In this document: in pieces, positions 20,037 through 29,892 of the stretch
How positions within the stretch are numbered: position 1 is the first letter of the stretch
Layout: each line of letters opens with the position of its first letter
Origin: Entamoeba histolytica HM-1:IMSS
Lineage: Eukaryota > Evosea > Mastigamoebida > Endamoebidae
Assembly (NCBI RefSeq): GCF_000208925.1
Contig: NW_001914874.1
Location: forward strand, 81,072 to 145,071
Reading direction: 5' to 3'
DNA: 64,000 nucleotides
Notes under the pieces: generated by a model
The model's input: the letters and a program-made list of their open reading frames with translations, nothing else
Databases searched by the model: none
Told to the model about the DNA's origin: nothing
Program-made: the position numbers and the translations under genes

Positions 20037-22721
20037 TTATATGGAATCTTTACAATTCTTGCAAACTGGTTTTCCATCCCAATTAACAAAACCACCTGAA
20101 ATTTTCCCACCACATTTAGCACAAACAAAACATTCATGATGCCATACTTTGCCCATAGCCTTTAATATTTTTCCTTCTACTGGTTTTCCACATTTTCCAC
20201 ATAAATTTGAACCTCCAGTTGGTTGACTACAATTGTTTTCTTTCATAACACAATTTCCACAAATAAACCCATTTTCTCTCCATGCAAATTTTCCTGAAAT
20301 CTTCTCTTTACAAACTTTGCAAACAAAACATCGTTCATGTACTAATCTTTTACCAGCATTAAGTGAGTCCTCAGTGTCTAATACATTAGTATTACAAACA
20401 CAACAAGTACCTATAATTTGAGCAACATTCTTTCTTATTTCTTCTTGTTTCTTTAATTCTTCTTCTTTTCTTTTAATTTCATTTTCAATTCGTTTAAGTT
20501 CTTCTTCTTTTCTTTTTTTCTCTTCTTCAAGTTGTCTTTGTTTTTCTTTCTTTTCTATTTCAGCCATTTCTCTTTCAATTTCTGCTCTTTTCTTTTCTCT
20601 TTCAATTTTGGCTTTTGTTTCTTCTTCTTCTAAACGATCAATTTCTTTTTGTCTTTCAATTGCTTCAAGTCTTTCTTTTTCCATTTCCTCTTCTTGAAGT
20701 CTTCTTTTTTCGGCTTCTTCTTTTTCTTTTTGTTCTCTTTCAAGTCTTTTCTTTTCTTTATACTCTTCTTTTTCTTTTCTTTCTTTTTCAAGTATTTCAA
20801 GTAATTTAGCTTTCTTAAATTCATCAATAGTCATTGTTGGTATTTCATCTTCAATTTTCTTTCTTTTCTTTTCTTCTTCTGATGCTTTTCCAAAAACAAA
20901 ATCTCTTCTATCTTTTGCTCGTTCTTCTTCTTTTTTAATTCTTTCTTCATCTTTTTTTAACTCTTCATCAACACGTTGTCTAATAGCATCAAAAACTTCA
21001 AAATGATTTACCATATATTGAACTATTTCAAATCCATTTTGTCTTTGCATTTCTCCTTTTTTCCAGAAAAATGTTGGTGCAACTACAATACATAAATTGT
21101 CTATTCCCATTTTATTAATTTCTTTTTTAGATTCAACTGCTTTTAATACTAATGCAAAAACATACATCATAGCAACATTACATTCTGGCATAGTTTCAAA
21201 TACTTTTTTAATTGCTTCACTTGGAGCTGGTTCTTCTAATGCATCCATAAATTCATCTAATTTGTCTCCAGCAATACTAACTGGTAATGTTCTTAAATAT
21301 GTTTTAATAAGATTAGCAGCATCATGAGGATTAACAATTTCAAAATTCCATTCTCCATTATCAATACGACTGATAAGTCTTGTAATATTCTTTTGTTCGG
21401 AACTAATTCTAAATATTCCTTCTTCATTAATTCCACGTGAAATAGCTACAGAAGTACAATAACTAAAGAATCTAGGAATAAGTCTTCCTTTTTCTTGTTT
21501 TACTTTTGATAAGAAGTCTTTTGGAGTAACACCAAAACATTGAGTTTTAGCAAATTCTAACTTTGCACTAACAAGATTTTGAATAAACATTTGAAGAGTA
21601 GCGTCATCTTCAAATTCAATTGTAACAAATGTTTTTTGAGGTGTATCTTCAACAATATCACATCTATATTTATTAGTCTCTCTATTATCACTCTTTTCTC
21701 TAACACTACATTGTGTTAAAACAAATCTCTTTTTAAATATAATTCCTTTTAATGCTGTATGTGCCATTATACTAAAGATAGATCTTTTTGGTTGTGTTGT
21801 CATAAATAATGTGTCATTAAATATATAAAATCTTACTTCACGTGATTCTTTTGGTTCAAAAACGGTTTGCATAAGTTCAGTTCCATCATAATCAAATGTT
21901 TGTATATCTTCTACGATCCCATCAACATATTTTACAAGTCTTCTATTTTCATCATAAATTTCTTCTGTACTAACTCCTCCTGGGAAATTAATATCAATTT
22001 TTGTTTGTGCAACAATAAGATGATCTTTAAGATTTTTTTTGGTATCTTCCACCTTTTTATGAAGTGTTTCAACAATTTGAATCATGTCATAAAATTCAAA
22101 CCATCTTGGGTATTTTACAGTTATACTATTAAATAATGCTTTTAATGCAATAAGTAATTCATTAGGATATTCAAGAACTCCTTCAAGTAATTGTTCTAAA
22201 CCATAATTTAATGCTTCAGATGATTTTTGGATTTTAAGACAGTGTTGGTTATATTGAGAATTATACTTTAACATAAATGAATGTTTAGTTAATGCATATG
22301 GATAATCAACAGCAAATTGTGTGTATGCACGACTAAATCTTTTTATTAATCCATTATATGAATCAATTAATTCATTTGTTACTATTCCCATACATGCATC
22401 AACTTCTTTTTCTTGCATTTCTATTTGTGTTGATCGAGTAAGGTCAATACAATCATTAATACTATTTAACATATCTTCATAAAGATCTGATATGATAACA
22501 AAATTAGGAATAATAGTGTCTATTTCATATTCAGGAATGGTGTATTTTTGTTGTTTGGTTCTAAGCATCATATTATAAAATCCTAATGGCTCTAAAACTC
22601 TTTTATGATATGATTCAAGAAATTCTTTAAATTTCTTTAATTGTTCTACATATTCAGAAATTGTTTCTGGATACATTGGAATTTCATTTTGAAGTGTATT
22701 TGAAATTAGGTGTTGTTGCAT
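20037..22721 (-). CDS. DH-like/PH/RhoGAP protein with coiled coil and two C-terminal LIM domains
   Basis: 894 residues; a multi-domain Rho-family regulator linking GTPase control to the cytoskeleton. Residues about 20-245 are helical and resemble a divergent DH (RhoGEF) domain, including a YPYALTKHS stretch and LEYPNELLIALK (183-194). A PH-like module follows (about 285-390). The RhoGAP domain (about 396-560) has EEGIFRISS with the Arg finger R438. A highly charged Glu/Lys coiled coil covers about 575-765. Two LIM zinc domains (773-824 and 841-889) have the expected Cys/His spacing. A GEF-like and a GAP domain in one protein could act on different GTPases. RhoGAP and LIM calls are firm; DH is probable. 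Confidence 0.88.
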   Translation of the reverse strand: MQQHLISNTLQNEIPMYPETISEYVEQLKKFKEFLESYHKRVLEPLGFYNMMLRTKQQKYTIPEYEIDTIIPNFVIISDLYEDMLNSINDCIDLTRSTQIEMQEKEVDACMGIVTNELIDSYNGLIKRFSRAYTQFAVDYPYALTKHSFMLKYNSQYNQHCLKIQKSSEALNYGLEQLLEGVLEYPNELLIALKALFNSITVKYPRWFEFYDMIQIVETLHKKVEDTKKNLKDHLIVAQTKIDINFPGGVSTEEIYDENRRLVKYVDGIVEDIQTFDYDGTELMQTVFEPKESREVRFYIFNDTLFMTTQPKRSIFSIMAHTALKGIIFKKRFVLTQCSVREKSDNRETNKYRCDIVEDTPQKTFVTIEFEDDATLQMFIQNLVSAKLEFAKTQCFGVTPKDFLSKVKQEKGRLIPRFFSYCTSVAISRGINEEGIFRISSEQKNITRLISRIDNGEWNFEIVNPHDAANLIKTYLRTLPVSIAGDKLDEFMDALEEPAPSEAIKKVFETMPECNVAMMYVFALVLKAVESKKEINKMGIDNLCIVVAPTFFWKKGEMQRQNGFEIVQYMVNHFEVFDAIRQRVDEELKKDEERIKKEEERAKDRRDFVFGKASEEEKKRKKIEDEIPTMTIDEFKKAKLLEILEKERKEKEEYKEKKRLEREQKEKEEAEKRRLQEEEMEKERLEAIERQKEIDRLEEEETKAKIEREKKRAEIEREMAEIEKKEKQRQLEEEKKRKEEELKRIENEIKRKEEELKKQEEIRKNVAQIIGTCCVCNTNVLDTEDSLNAGKRLVHERCFVCKVCKEKISGKFAWRENGFICGNCVMKENNCSQPTGGSNLCGKCGKPVEGKILKAMGKVWHHECFVCAKCGGKISGGFVNWDGKPVCKNCKDSI

Positions 22722-23175
22722 CTTTCTTAATTTGTTCTTTCTGTTTGTTTCATCTTTTTTTTTTCTTCTATTTTATTATTTATAATTTATTTTTATTATT
22801 TTTTACTATTTCACTTTTTTACTTTCTTAATTTATTATTTTGTTTTACTTTTATTCCTTTTTTATATTATTTAGATCTTTTAACTTTAAATTACCACAAA
22901 AACTAACCATTGAGTTTCAACATTATTAAATTAAAATTTGTTATTTATTTAAAAAAAGGAGTTTTATATAACAAAAAAATCATACAAGTATTTTACGTGG
23001 AAGTTTTTGTAATTCTTCTACAATAACCTACATACTTCTAAAATTTACTAGATGAAAAATGAGAGATAAATAGAAGAAAACACCCTAAAAAATAGAACAA
23101 CAAAGAAATTACTTAAATGAAAAGAAATTAATTGTTTTTAGTAGAAATAACTTAATAGTTGAATTTGTAGATACT
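22722..23175. other. Divergent intergenic region
   Basis: 454 bp between oppositely directed genes; must hold both promoters. T-rich then A-rich. No clear GAAC element found. Confidence 0.5.
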
Positions 23176-24735
23176 GTGAATCGTATGGCAATTACTTGTA
23201 AAACTATATTAAAAAACTGTGGTAAAATCTTTTGGAATTTCCCAAGAGCGTGTCTAACAGGATTCCTTTTTAATTTTGCAAATTATTTTTATTGGCTTGT
23301 TGTACCTTTAATTATGAATGATAAAGGTGGTTCAACTTTTGATTTATCTTTACTACAAACTGTTGGATTTATTATATACGCAGTATTAACACCAATTTGT
23401 GGTAAAATTGGTGACAAATTTAATCCATACATTGTAATTAGAATTGCTTTTGTATTCTTTATTATAGCTGTTGCTGTTATTTTAATATGGCCAAGTTCTA
23501 TTGCTGCATTGTATGTATCTGTTTGTATTTGGCCATTTTGTACAGGATTCTTTTGGCCTGTTACAACAGGAACAATTGGACTTGAAGCACCTTTAGGTCA
23601 TGAAAATAGGAATACATCATTATATCAAGTATGTTGGTCTGTTGGTAAGGCTTTTGGATTTTTATTTGGAGGAATGTTAAAAAGTGCATTAGGAATTAAT
23701 TCTCTTTATATATGTATTGGGCTTGTATTAATTAATATGATAGTATATCCATTTTCTCATCCTAAACGTGTTAGAGAGAAGTTAAAAAAATTAAAGGAGG
23801 ATAAAAAGAAAAATAAAAAAGAAAAAGAAGATATTGCAGTTGATGTGGATGTGATTAAAAAAACTGAAGAGCAACCTAATAAAAGTGTTGAAATTGAAAT
23901 GACAAAAGAAGAACCAGCTGATATTCAAGTTCCAAAAGATTTAGTAGAAACTCCAAAACAAAGTATTGAATTACCACGTAATGAAAAACCAATTAAAATT
24001 AAATGGACTAAAGAAGAATTTAATAACAAAACATTTATTTATCTTGGATATATTATGCAATGTGGTATTTATGGTACATCTGCTGTTCTTTCTAATATGT
24101 ATGTTAAATTAGCTCAAGATCAAGATGTTAATACACCAACAAAAGGAATTGACATGTATATTGGTATTATATTCTTCTTTTATTTCCTTGCTCAAACTTT
24201 AGTTATGGTGCTTATGTCATTAACTATGATTTGGACATATAAAAGGATTTTCTTCCTTATTTTCCAATTATTCTACATTATTATGTTAATTGTTTTTGCT
24301 GTTTCAAGAAATGCATATGTAAATTGGTTCTTAGCTTTTGTAGGTGGTTTAGCTGGTGGGTTTGCATATCAAACATCAACGTATTATTCAATGAGAGCAA
24401 GTGAATCAAGTAAATCAATGTTCATGGGAATTAGTGAATGTGTTAGTGGTCTTGGTAATTCACTTTTGCCATTAGTGAGTGGGTTATTATGTACCTACCT
24501 CAACAACAATTATGTACAAATTTATATTTCTATTGTTTGTATTCTTTTATGTCTTATTCTCGAAGAGATTGTTTATCACGTTGGAATGTTTATTAATGGA
24601 AGACGTCAGGCTAAACGTGCTGACCCAACAAATCAAGACTTTCATTATGAACATCCTGAACAAAGTCAAGGACATGAAGTTCAACAAAGTCAAGAACCAG
24701 ATGGTCATGACAATGATCAAAGTGATAAAGAATAA
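23176..24735 (+). CDS. Major facilitator superfamily-like transporter
   Basis: 519 residues with about twelve membrane segments arranged as six, a charged cytosolic loop (about 200-275, Lys/Glu-rich) and six more. GKIGDKFNP after the second segment matches the MFS loop 2-3 motif (G-x-x-x-D-K). The C-terminal tail is hydrophilic, rich in His, Gln and Asp. Substrate cannot be assigned; sugars, nucleosides or organic acids are all possible. The start may be Met1 or Met4 (MNRMAIT); either leaves the first segment intact. Transcribed in the same direction as the DENN gene, 191 bp upstream of it. Confidence 0.75.
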   Translation: MNRMAITCKTILKNCGKIFWNFPRACLTGFLFNFANYFYWLVVPLIMNDKGGSTFDLSLLQTVGFIIYAVLTPICGKIGDKFNPYIVIRIAFVFFIIAVAVILIWPSSIAALYVSVCIWPFCTGFFWPVTTGTIGLEAPLGHENRNTSLYQVCWSVGKAFGFLFGGMLKSALGINSLYICIGLVLINMIVYPFSHPKRVREKLKKLKEDKKKNKKEKEDIAVDVDVIKKTEEQPNKSVEIEMTKEEPADIQVPKDLVETPKQSIELPRNEKPIKIKWTKEEFNNKTFIYLGYIMQCGIYGTSAVLSNMYVKLAQDQDVNTPTKGIDMYIGIIFFFYFLAQTLVMVLMSLTMIWTYKRIFFLIFQLFYIIMLIVFAVSRNAYVNWFLAFVGGLAGGFAYQTSTYYSMRASESSKSMFMGISECVSGLGNSLLPLVSGLLCTYLNNNYVQIYISIVCILLCLILEEIVYHVGMFINGRRQAKRADPTNQDFHYEHPEQSQGHEVQQSQEPDGHDNDQSDKE

Positions 24736-24926
24736 AATAATACTTCCTTCTTTTTGAATTTATAATGTTGAAACTTGTGATGAAATAAATTAATTACTTA
24801 CTTATACTAACTCTTTACTTATTATTTATCATTTGTATTTATACCTTAAAATTCCATCATAAATTTCATTTTATAAAAAAATAGCAATTATTTTCAAGAT
24901 CTTAATAAAACTAGTTCTATTCTTTA

Positions 24927-27900
24927 ATGATGTTAACCTTAACTCATGTTGGATTTAAAAAAGGTGACACGACTCCATGTTATTGGGTGTTAACACGTTC
25001 AGTTCTTTCATTATATTCAAGCAAAGAAAGCTATAATGATATGAAACCTCCTATCAATTCTATTATGCTAGAAGAAATTGAAACTGTTACTATTGAAAAA
25101 CTAACACCTTCAATTAATGTATTAATTGTTAAAGACAAAGAAGAAACAGTTGAGTTATTAGGGAGTGAATCATTATTAAATAATTGGATTAATCAAATCA
25201 ATATTCTTATGACTCAGATTCAATTGATTAAGTCATCTAAAGTTATAAACCAAAACGAAAATAGTTATGAATATTTTCCTAACCTCATCAATTATAGTTA
25301 TATGGTTTTTATTTCTTTTTCATCTATTCAACTTGAAGAAATGTCTTCTTATTATTTACTTTGTTTTAACCCAACACAAAAATTTAAAGTGGAAGTGTCT
25401 CCTAGTGGTGTAAAGAAAGATAAAAAAATAATATTTCCAATTGAAAAGACATGTTATATCTTATTGTCATCATATCTTTTTATTACATTAATCAAAAAAA
25501 TTTCGACAAAAAAAGAAGAAAAAATAGCAGAAGCTATTATCCATCTGTCCTCACTTCCAAAAAGTGTTGTTTATTTATCAAAAATTAAATTAGAACAAAA
25601 CTCAATGGAGATTGGTGAACTTCAATTCTCAGTGGATATAAAAAGAAACTTAGTTACTGTGATTGAGTCACCAGATATTCTTCAACACAAAATAACTAAA
25701 CAAAATTATTGTTATAATCCAGGAAGAAAAAGTTATTATATTCTTCATAAAGAAATCACTAAAAATAAAGAAGAGTGTAAAGGAATTATTTCTGGAATTG
25801 GAAAAATAGAACATGTGCCATTCAACCTTGATTTAGAAGACTATTTTATGAAAGAGAAAGTCACAACAGAGAGTTTTGAAAATATACCATTAAGTGGAAC
25901 TATAACTCAACAATACCCAAATGATGAACGATTATTAGATGAGTTATGGATGTTTTGTTTTCCTAATGGAATGAAGGCAAGTCAATACAAAAGACCTTTT
26001 GAAAAAAGAATTTTTGAAATAACAAATTCAAAAGGACAAGAGAGATATGGTTTTGTTTTTATTATTGATAGAAAGATTAATGCCAATGAAATAAAGGAAA
26101 TTAATAAATGGATTGAAATAACAGATGAATGGTATATTCCAGAAGCAATATTTGTTGTTAGTGAACAACAATTATTTGAAGAAATGAATGAGTGGTTACA
26201 AAGTATTATTGAAAGCACTGAAAATAGAGAAGAACAATTTGCTCAATTATATACAACCCCACAAATAAAGTATGGAGAACATAAAGAAATTAAAATAAAT
26301 GAAAAGAAAATGATTATTGAAAAAGAGTATAAAGGAGATATTAAAGAAACAGAATTAGAATTATCAGAGTTATTCTACCACTTTAGAATATCAGAAATCA
26401 TTGACATTTGGAGTGAAATTATTTTATGTGAAAGAATTATATTTACTTGTAAGAATTATAACACTATTGTAAAAACAATTGAAATGTTTAAAATTTTACT
26501 TTTTCCATTAGAATGGGTTTGTATTTCAATTACATTACTTCCTCGAATTTTAATTAATCAATTGACATCTCCATTTCCTTATATAATAGGAGTCCCTAGT
26601 GAATATTTCAAAGAAGCAGAAGAAATAATCAAAAACGAAGATGTTATCATTGTAGATATTGATAAAGGGAGTATTGAAGTAATGAAAAAAAAGAAAGAAA
26701 TTATCAAATTACCAACAACAATTAGAACAATATTGACAAGTGATAGTGAATGGTGTTTAAACCAACTTATTGAGAAAAAATTAACTAAAAGAATTTTCAA
26801 TGAATATATCCAATTATGTTTTGTTAAAGGAATAAGTTTATTAATGAAAGGATATGAAGAACATCTTGGAATTATGAAAATTACAGAAAATGATAATGTC
26901 TATTTATTTGAAGATGAATTTATTAGAGAAAGAAATATAGAAGAACATAACTTTTTAAAAGAAATGATGAAAACACAAAACGTCGTATATTACATTGAAA
27001 ATACATTAAAAAATGTTGTAAACATTTGTAATGAATTTATTGATAAAAATTTATATTTACTACCAATTAAACAAATTATTCAAAAATATGGAAAAAATGA
27101 ACAAAATTTATTTCAACCATTATTATTAGAACCAAAAGATGAGAAATTATTTGAAAAAAGCATTGTTGAATGGAAGATTAATTGTAATATAATAAATAAT
27201 CTTATTACAAAAAAGATGAAAAGTTTAGAAGAACAAAATAATGATAAACAAATACAATGGAAAAACGATATTCATAAAATCCATATAATTAAAGAGAATA
27301 TTACTATTAAAGGGTATTCTTATATTTCATCATTTATTCAAAGACATAACCATGCAAAAAATAATGAAATTAATTTGGATGGATTTAAAAGTTGGGTTGA
27401 TAAAAAGAATGATAGAACCCAATTTTTATTAACATTCAACAAACGCAAGAAAGAATTAAATAAAATAAGAGAAACTATTAACTTGAGAGAAACAGAACTA
27501 AATGAAATTTTAACTATATTAAATTACACAAGTCTAAAAAGTGAGACAGAACAAGACGATGAGTCAATAAGTTGTATTATTATGCTATGTGAAGGAATGA
27601 GTTATGGAAATGGATGTAATGATTTACTCCAAAAAATCATAAAAAGAGATATAATGGATCAATTTAAAGTATGGAATAGAGTTGCTAAGAAAATGATTGA
27701 CAGTTCTAAAAAAGATATTAGTGGATATAATGGATTATTTACATTAAACCAAATTAGAAATGATAAAGAGAAGTATCAAGAATTTTCTGATAAGGAATAT
27801 GATAAAACTATTAGTACGATTCATGCAATAGTTAATATGATGTTATCTATCAAAACCCCAAAAAATATTATAAACAAATTATGTGAAAATTGTTATGCAA

Positions 27901-27971
27901 TATTGTATTTAACTGAGTCTCAACGTAAAGAAGTAAATATTCTTGTATCAAATATAACTGAAATTTATTAA
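24927..27971 (+). CDS. DENN-domain protein with N-terminal PH domain (probable Rab GEF)
   Basis: 1014 residues. A PH-like domain occupies about 1-98 (ends in the usual W-x-x-x-I helix). A second beta-rich region spans about 120-290. The tripartite DENN module follows. uDENN is about 338-420 (LWMFCFPNG, then RYGFVFII). cDENN is about 480-580 (ELFYHFRISEIIDIW, CERIIFTCKN, LPRILINQL, PYIIGVPSEYF, VIIVDIDKGS). dDENN lies beyond 590. DENN proteins catalyse GDP/GTP exchange on Rabs on membranes; the PH part would aid recruitment. The C-terminal 300 residues are helical and Lys/Glu/Asn-rich without a match. Target Rab unknown. Confidence 0.85.
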   Translation: MMLTLTHVGFKKGDTTPCYWVLTRSVLSLYSSKESYNDMKPPINSIMLEEIETVTIEKLTPSINVLIVKDKEETVELLGSESLLNNWINQINILMTQIQLIKSSKVINQNENSYEYFPNLINYSYMVFISFSSIQLEEMSSYYLLCFNPTQKFKVEVSPSGVKKDKKIIFPIEKTCYILLSSYLFITLIKKISTKKEEKIAEAIIHLSSLPKSVVYLSKIKLEQNSMEIGELQFSVDIKRNLVTVIESPDILQHKITKQNYCYNPGRKSYYILHKEITKNKEECKGIISGIGKIEHVPFNLDLEDYFMKEKVTTESFENIPLSGTITQQYPNDERLLDELWMFCFPNGMKASQYKRPFEKRIFEITNSKGQERYGFVFIIDRKINANEIKEINKWIEITDEWYIPEAIFVVSEQQLFEEMNEWLQSIIESTENREEQFAQLYTTPQIKYGEHKEIKINEKKMIIEKEYKGDIKETELELSELFYHFRISEIIDIWSEIILCERIIFTCKNYNTIVKTIEMFKILLFPLEWVCISITLLPRILINQLTSPFPYIIGVPSEYFKEAEEIIKNEDVIIVDIDKGSIEVMKKKKEIIKLPTTIRTILTSDSEWCLNQLIEKKLTKRIFNEYIQLCFVKGISLLMKGYEEHLGIMKITENDNVYLFEDEFIRERNIEEHNFLKEMMKTQNVVYYIENTLKNVVNICNEFIDKNLYLLPIKQIIQKYGKNEQNLFQPLLLEPKDEKLFEKSIVEWKINCNIINNLITKKMKSLEEQNNDKQIQWKNDIHKIHIIKENITIKGYSYISSFIQRHNHAKNNEINLDGFKSWVDKKNDRTQFLLTFNKRKKELNKIRETINLRETELNEILTILNYTSLKSETEQDDESISCIIMLCEGMSYGNGCNDLLQKIIKRDIMDQFKVWNRVAKKMIDSSKKDISGYNGLFTLNQIRNDKEKYQEFSDKEYDKTISTIHAIVNMMLSIKTPKNIINKLCENCYAILYLTESQRKEVNILVSNITEIY

Positions 27972-28508
27972 AAATATATTGTATTTAATAATATTTATCA
28001 ACATACGAATTGGGGGTATTGATGTTATTTAATAACATATAATGTATTAATAAAACAGAATAAAAAATAATAATCACAACTAGTTTATTAATTGTTATCT
28101 CATTTTATTTCACTTTGAAATAAAAATTAAAGGAATTAGTGTGAACGAAATTGTATAAAAAACTGAAAGATAATTCTATTCAAGACAAAAACAAACTTGT
28201 TGTCTTATAGTAGTAAAATAAAAATAGACCCATTAACTTTTTAACAAACCAATTGTATTAAATGACATAATACTTATTTCCACTTATGCTAGTCTAAACA
28301 ATTCAATTGACTTATAACTATTTAACTCAGTAATATTATTTAAAAGCTAGTTTTGAAAATTAATAACCAAGCACTACAAGAACAAATAATTTCAAAAGAA
28401 GAAAAGAATAAGAACAAAACATAATCTAATCAAAAGAAAATATATAAATTTTTTAAGAAAAAGAATAATAAAAACCCTAACTAGTTTTTGAGCATTTTGT
28501 ATTATTGA
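27972..28508. other. Intergenic spacer
   Basis: 537 bp, AT-rich. A GGGGG run near 28010 is unusual for the region. No gene recognised. Confidence 0.5.
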
Positions 28509-29492
28509 ATGAGTAGTATCAACGAAGATACAATTAAGTCTATTCTTAAAGAAATGAACGAAATGAAAAATGAAATTAATTCATTAAAAGAAAAAGTTTC
28601 TTCATTAGAACATAAAATTGAATTAAAAGAAGCACTTGACTTTATTAAACAAAAAATTGGATTAGAACAAGGGACTAATGTTGAATTATATGGTGTAACT
28701 GTTGAAGATCTCCTTGAAGGAGAATTAACCTGTGTCTCTAATTTTCATGATGGAACACCTTCAAAAAACACATATAATAACACTGCATTAACAACAAAGA
28801 AAGGTAAAAAGAAAGAGATTAGATGTGTTTCTTCAACAAACTTAGATAGAGAAGGTAAAATTCAAATGCTTTGGAAAGATAATAATACTGTTGTTCTTTG
28901 TCCTAGTCTAGTACATTATTATGAAGTTAGTATTAAAGGTAAATCAGAATATTGTTGGATTTCTGTTGGATTGAGTTCTACTAAAACAATGATTAGAAAT
29001 CATCAAATTGGATGGGATAAAAGAACTATTGGAATACATTCTGATGATGGTAAGGTATTTAATGAAAATGGAAAAGTTGGATTAAATTGTACAACTTCAT
29101 TTGGTCCTGGAGATGTTATTGGGTGTGGATGGAACTCAACAAATAAAACAGTGTTCTTTACTCGAAATGGAGAAATGTTAGATACATTTAATTATCCTCA
29201 TACAGTATTAAATTTTGGAATTGGAATGAAAGACTTTGAAAAAATCGAAATTAATACTGGAGAAAGAGAACCTTTTGAGTTTGATTTATGTTCTTTTGTT
29301 GAAGATTTAGTTGCTCATCATTGTCAAAAACAAAATTATGATGATTCTATTGAAGAAGATGAAAATTCTTCTAATGTAACTTTTAGTTCTGAAGAACAAA
29401 ACGAACAAAAAGTTAAAGAAATAAAAAAGCCATTAAAAACAAATCATAAAAGAGATCATTGCGATTGTTGTGAATGTAAACATCATCACTAA
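28509..29492 (+). CDS. Coiled-coil SPRY-domain protein with Cys/His-rich tail
   Basis: 327 residues. Residues about 8-50 form a coiled coil (repeated N-E-M-K / S-L-K-E-K heptads). A SPRY/B30.2-type domain follows (about 95-245): YYEVSI, CWISVGLSS, IGWDKRTIGIHSDDGK, FGPGDVIGCGWN, KTVFFTRNGEMLD. The tail is acidic then Lys-rich and ends HCDCCECKHHH, a possible metal-binding cluster. SPRY domains bind partner peptides; an adaptor role, perhaps in a ubiquitin ligase or a transcriptional complex, is inference. Intact, intronless. Confidence 0.85.
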   Translation: MSSINEDTIKSILKEMNEMKNEINSLKEKVSSLEHKIELKEALDFIKQKIGLEQGTNVELYGVTVEDLLEGELTCVSNFHDGTPSKNTYNNTALTTKKGKKKEIRCVSSTNLDREGKIQMLWKDNNTVVLCPSLVHYYEVSIKGKSEYCWISVGLSSTKTMIRNHQIGWDKRTIGIHSDDGKVFNENGKVGLNCTTSFGPGDVIGCGWNSTNKTVFFTRNGEMLDTFNYPHTVLNFGIGMKDFEKIEINTGEREPFEFDLCSFVEDLVAHHCQKQNYDDSIEEDENSSNVTFSSEEQNEQKVKEIKKPLKTNHKRDHCDCCECKHHH

Positions 29493-29849
29493 TTGACTAT
29501 TATTTAATTTAGCTTTTAAATAAAAGTAAGTAATCACAATTTTTTTTTATTACCTCTCTTTGATTTTTATTTTATGTTTCATAAAAATGAATCATAATAA
29601 AAGAAAAAAGAAAAAAAAATATTCAAATTATTATTTTTCATATTAAATAAATTTTTATAGTAAAATAAAATGATTTATTATAAAACTTCTTTTTAATATT
29701 TGTTTCTTAAAAAAAAATTATAAATTAAATAACAAAAAATTACAATTAGTTTGAATAAAAAACTGTTATAATAAAAGAAAAAAAAAAGAAGAAACCATAA
29801 AATTAGTAAAAAGAATTAAACAATAGAAAAGAAAAAAACCTATCGAGTA
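29493..29849. other. Intergenic spacer upstream of eL13
   Basis: Very AT-rich with long A runs; GC content rises abruptly near 29840 at the probable eL13 leader. No gene recognised. Confidence 0.5.
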
Positions 29850-29889
29850 ACCCTTCAACTGAAAATTATTCGAACAAACCGGGAAGGGT
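29850..29889 (+). promoter_or_regulatory. Possible leader hairpin before eL13
   Basis: ACCCTTC (29850-29856) and GAAGGGT (29883-29889) are exact inverted repeats separated by 26 nt, ending three bases before the ATG. If transcribed they could pair in the 5' leader. These are among the few GC-rich words in the spacer. Confidence 0.3.
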
Positions 29890-29892
29890 AGA

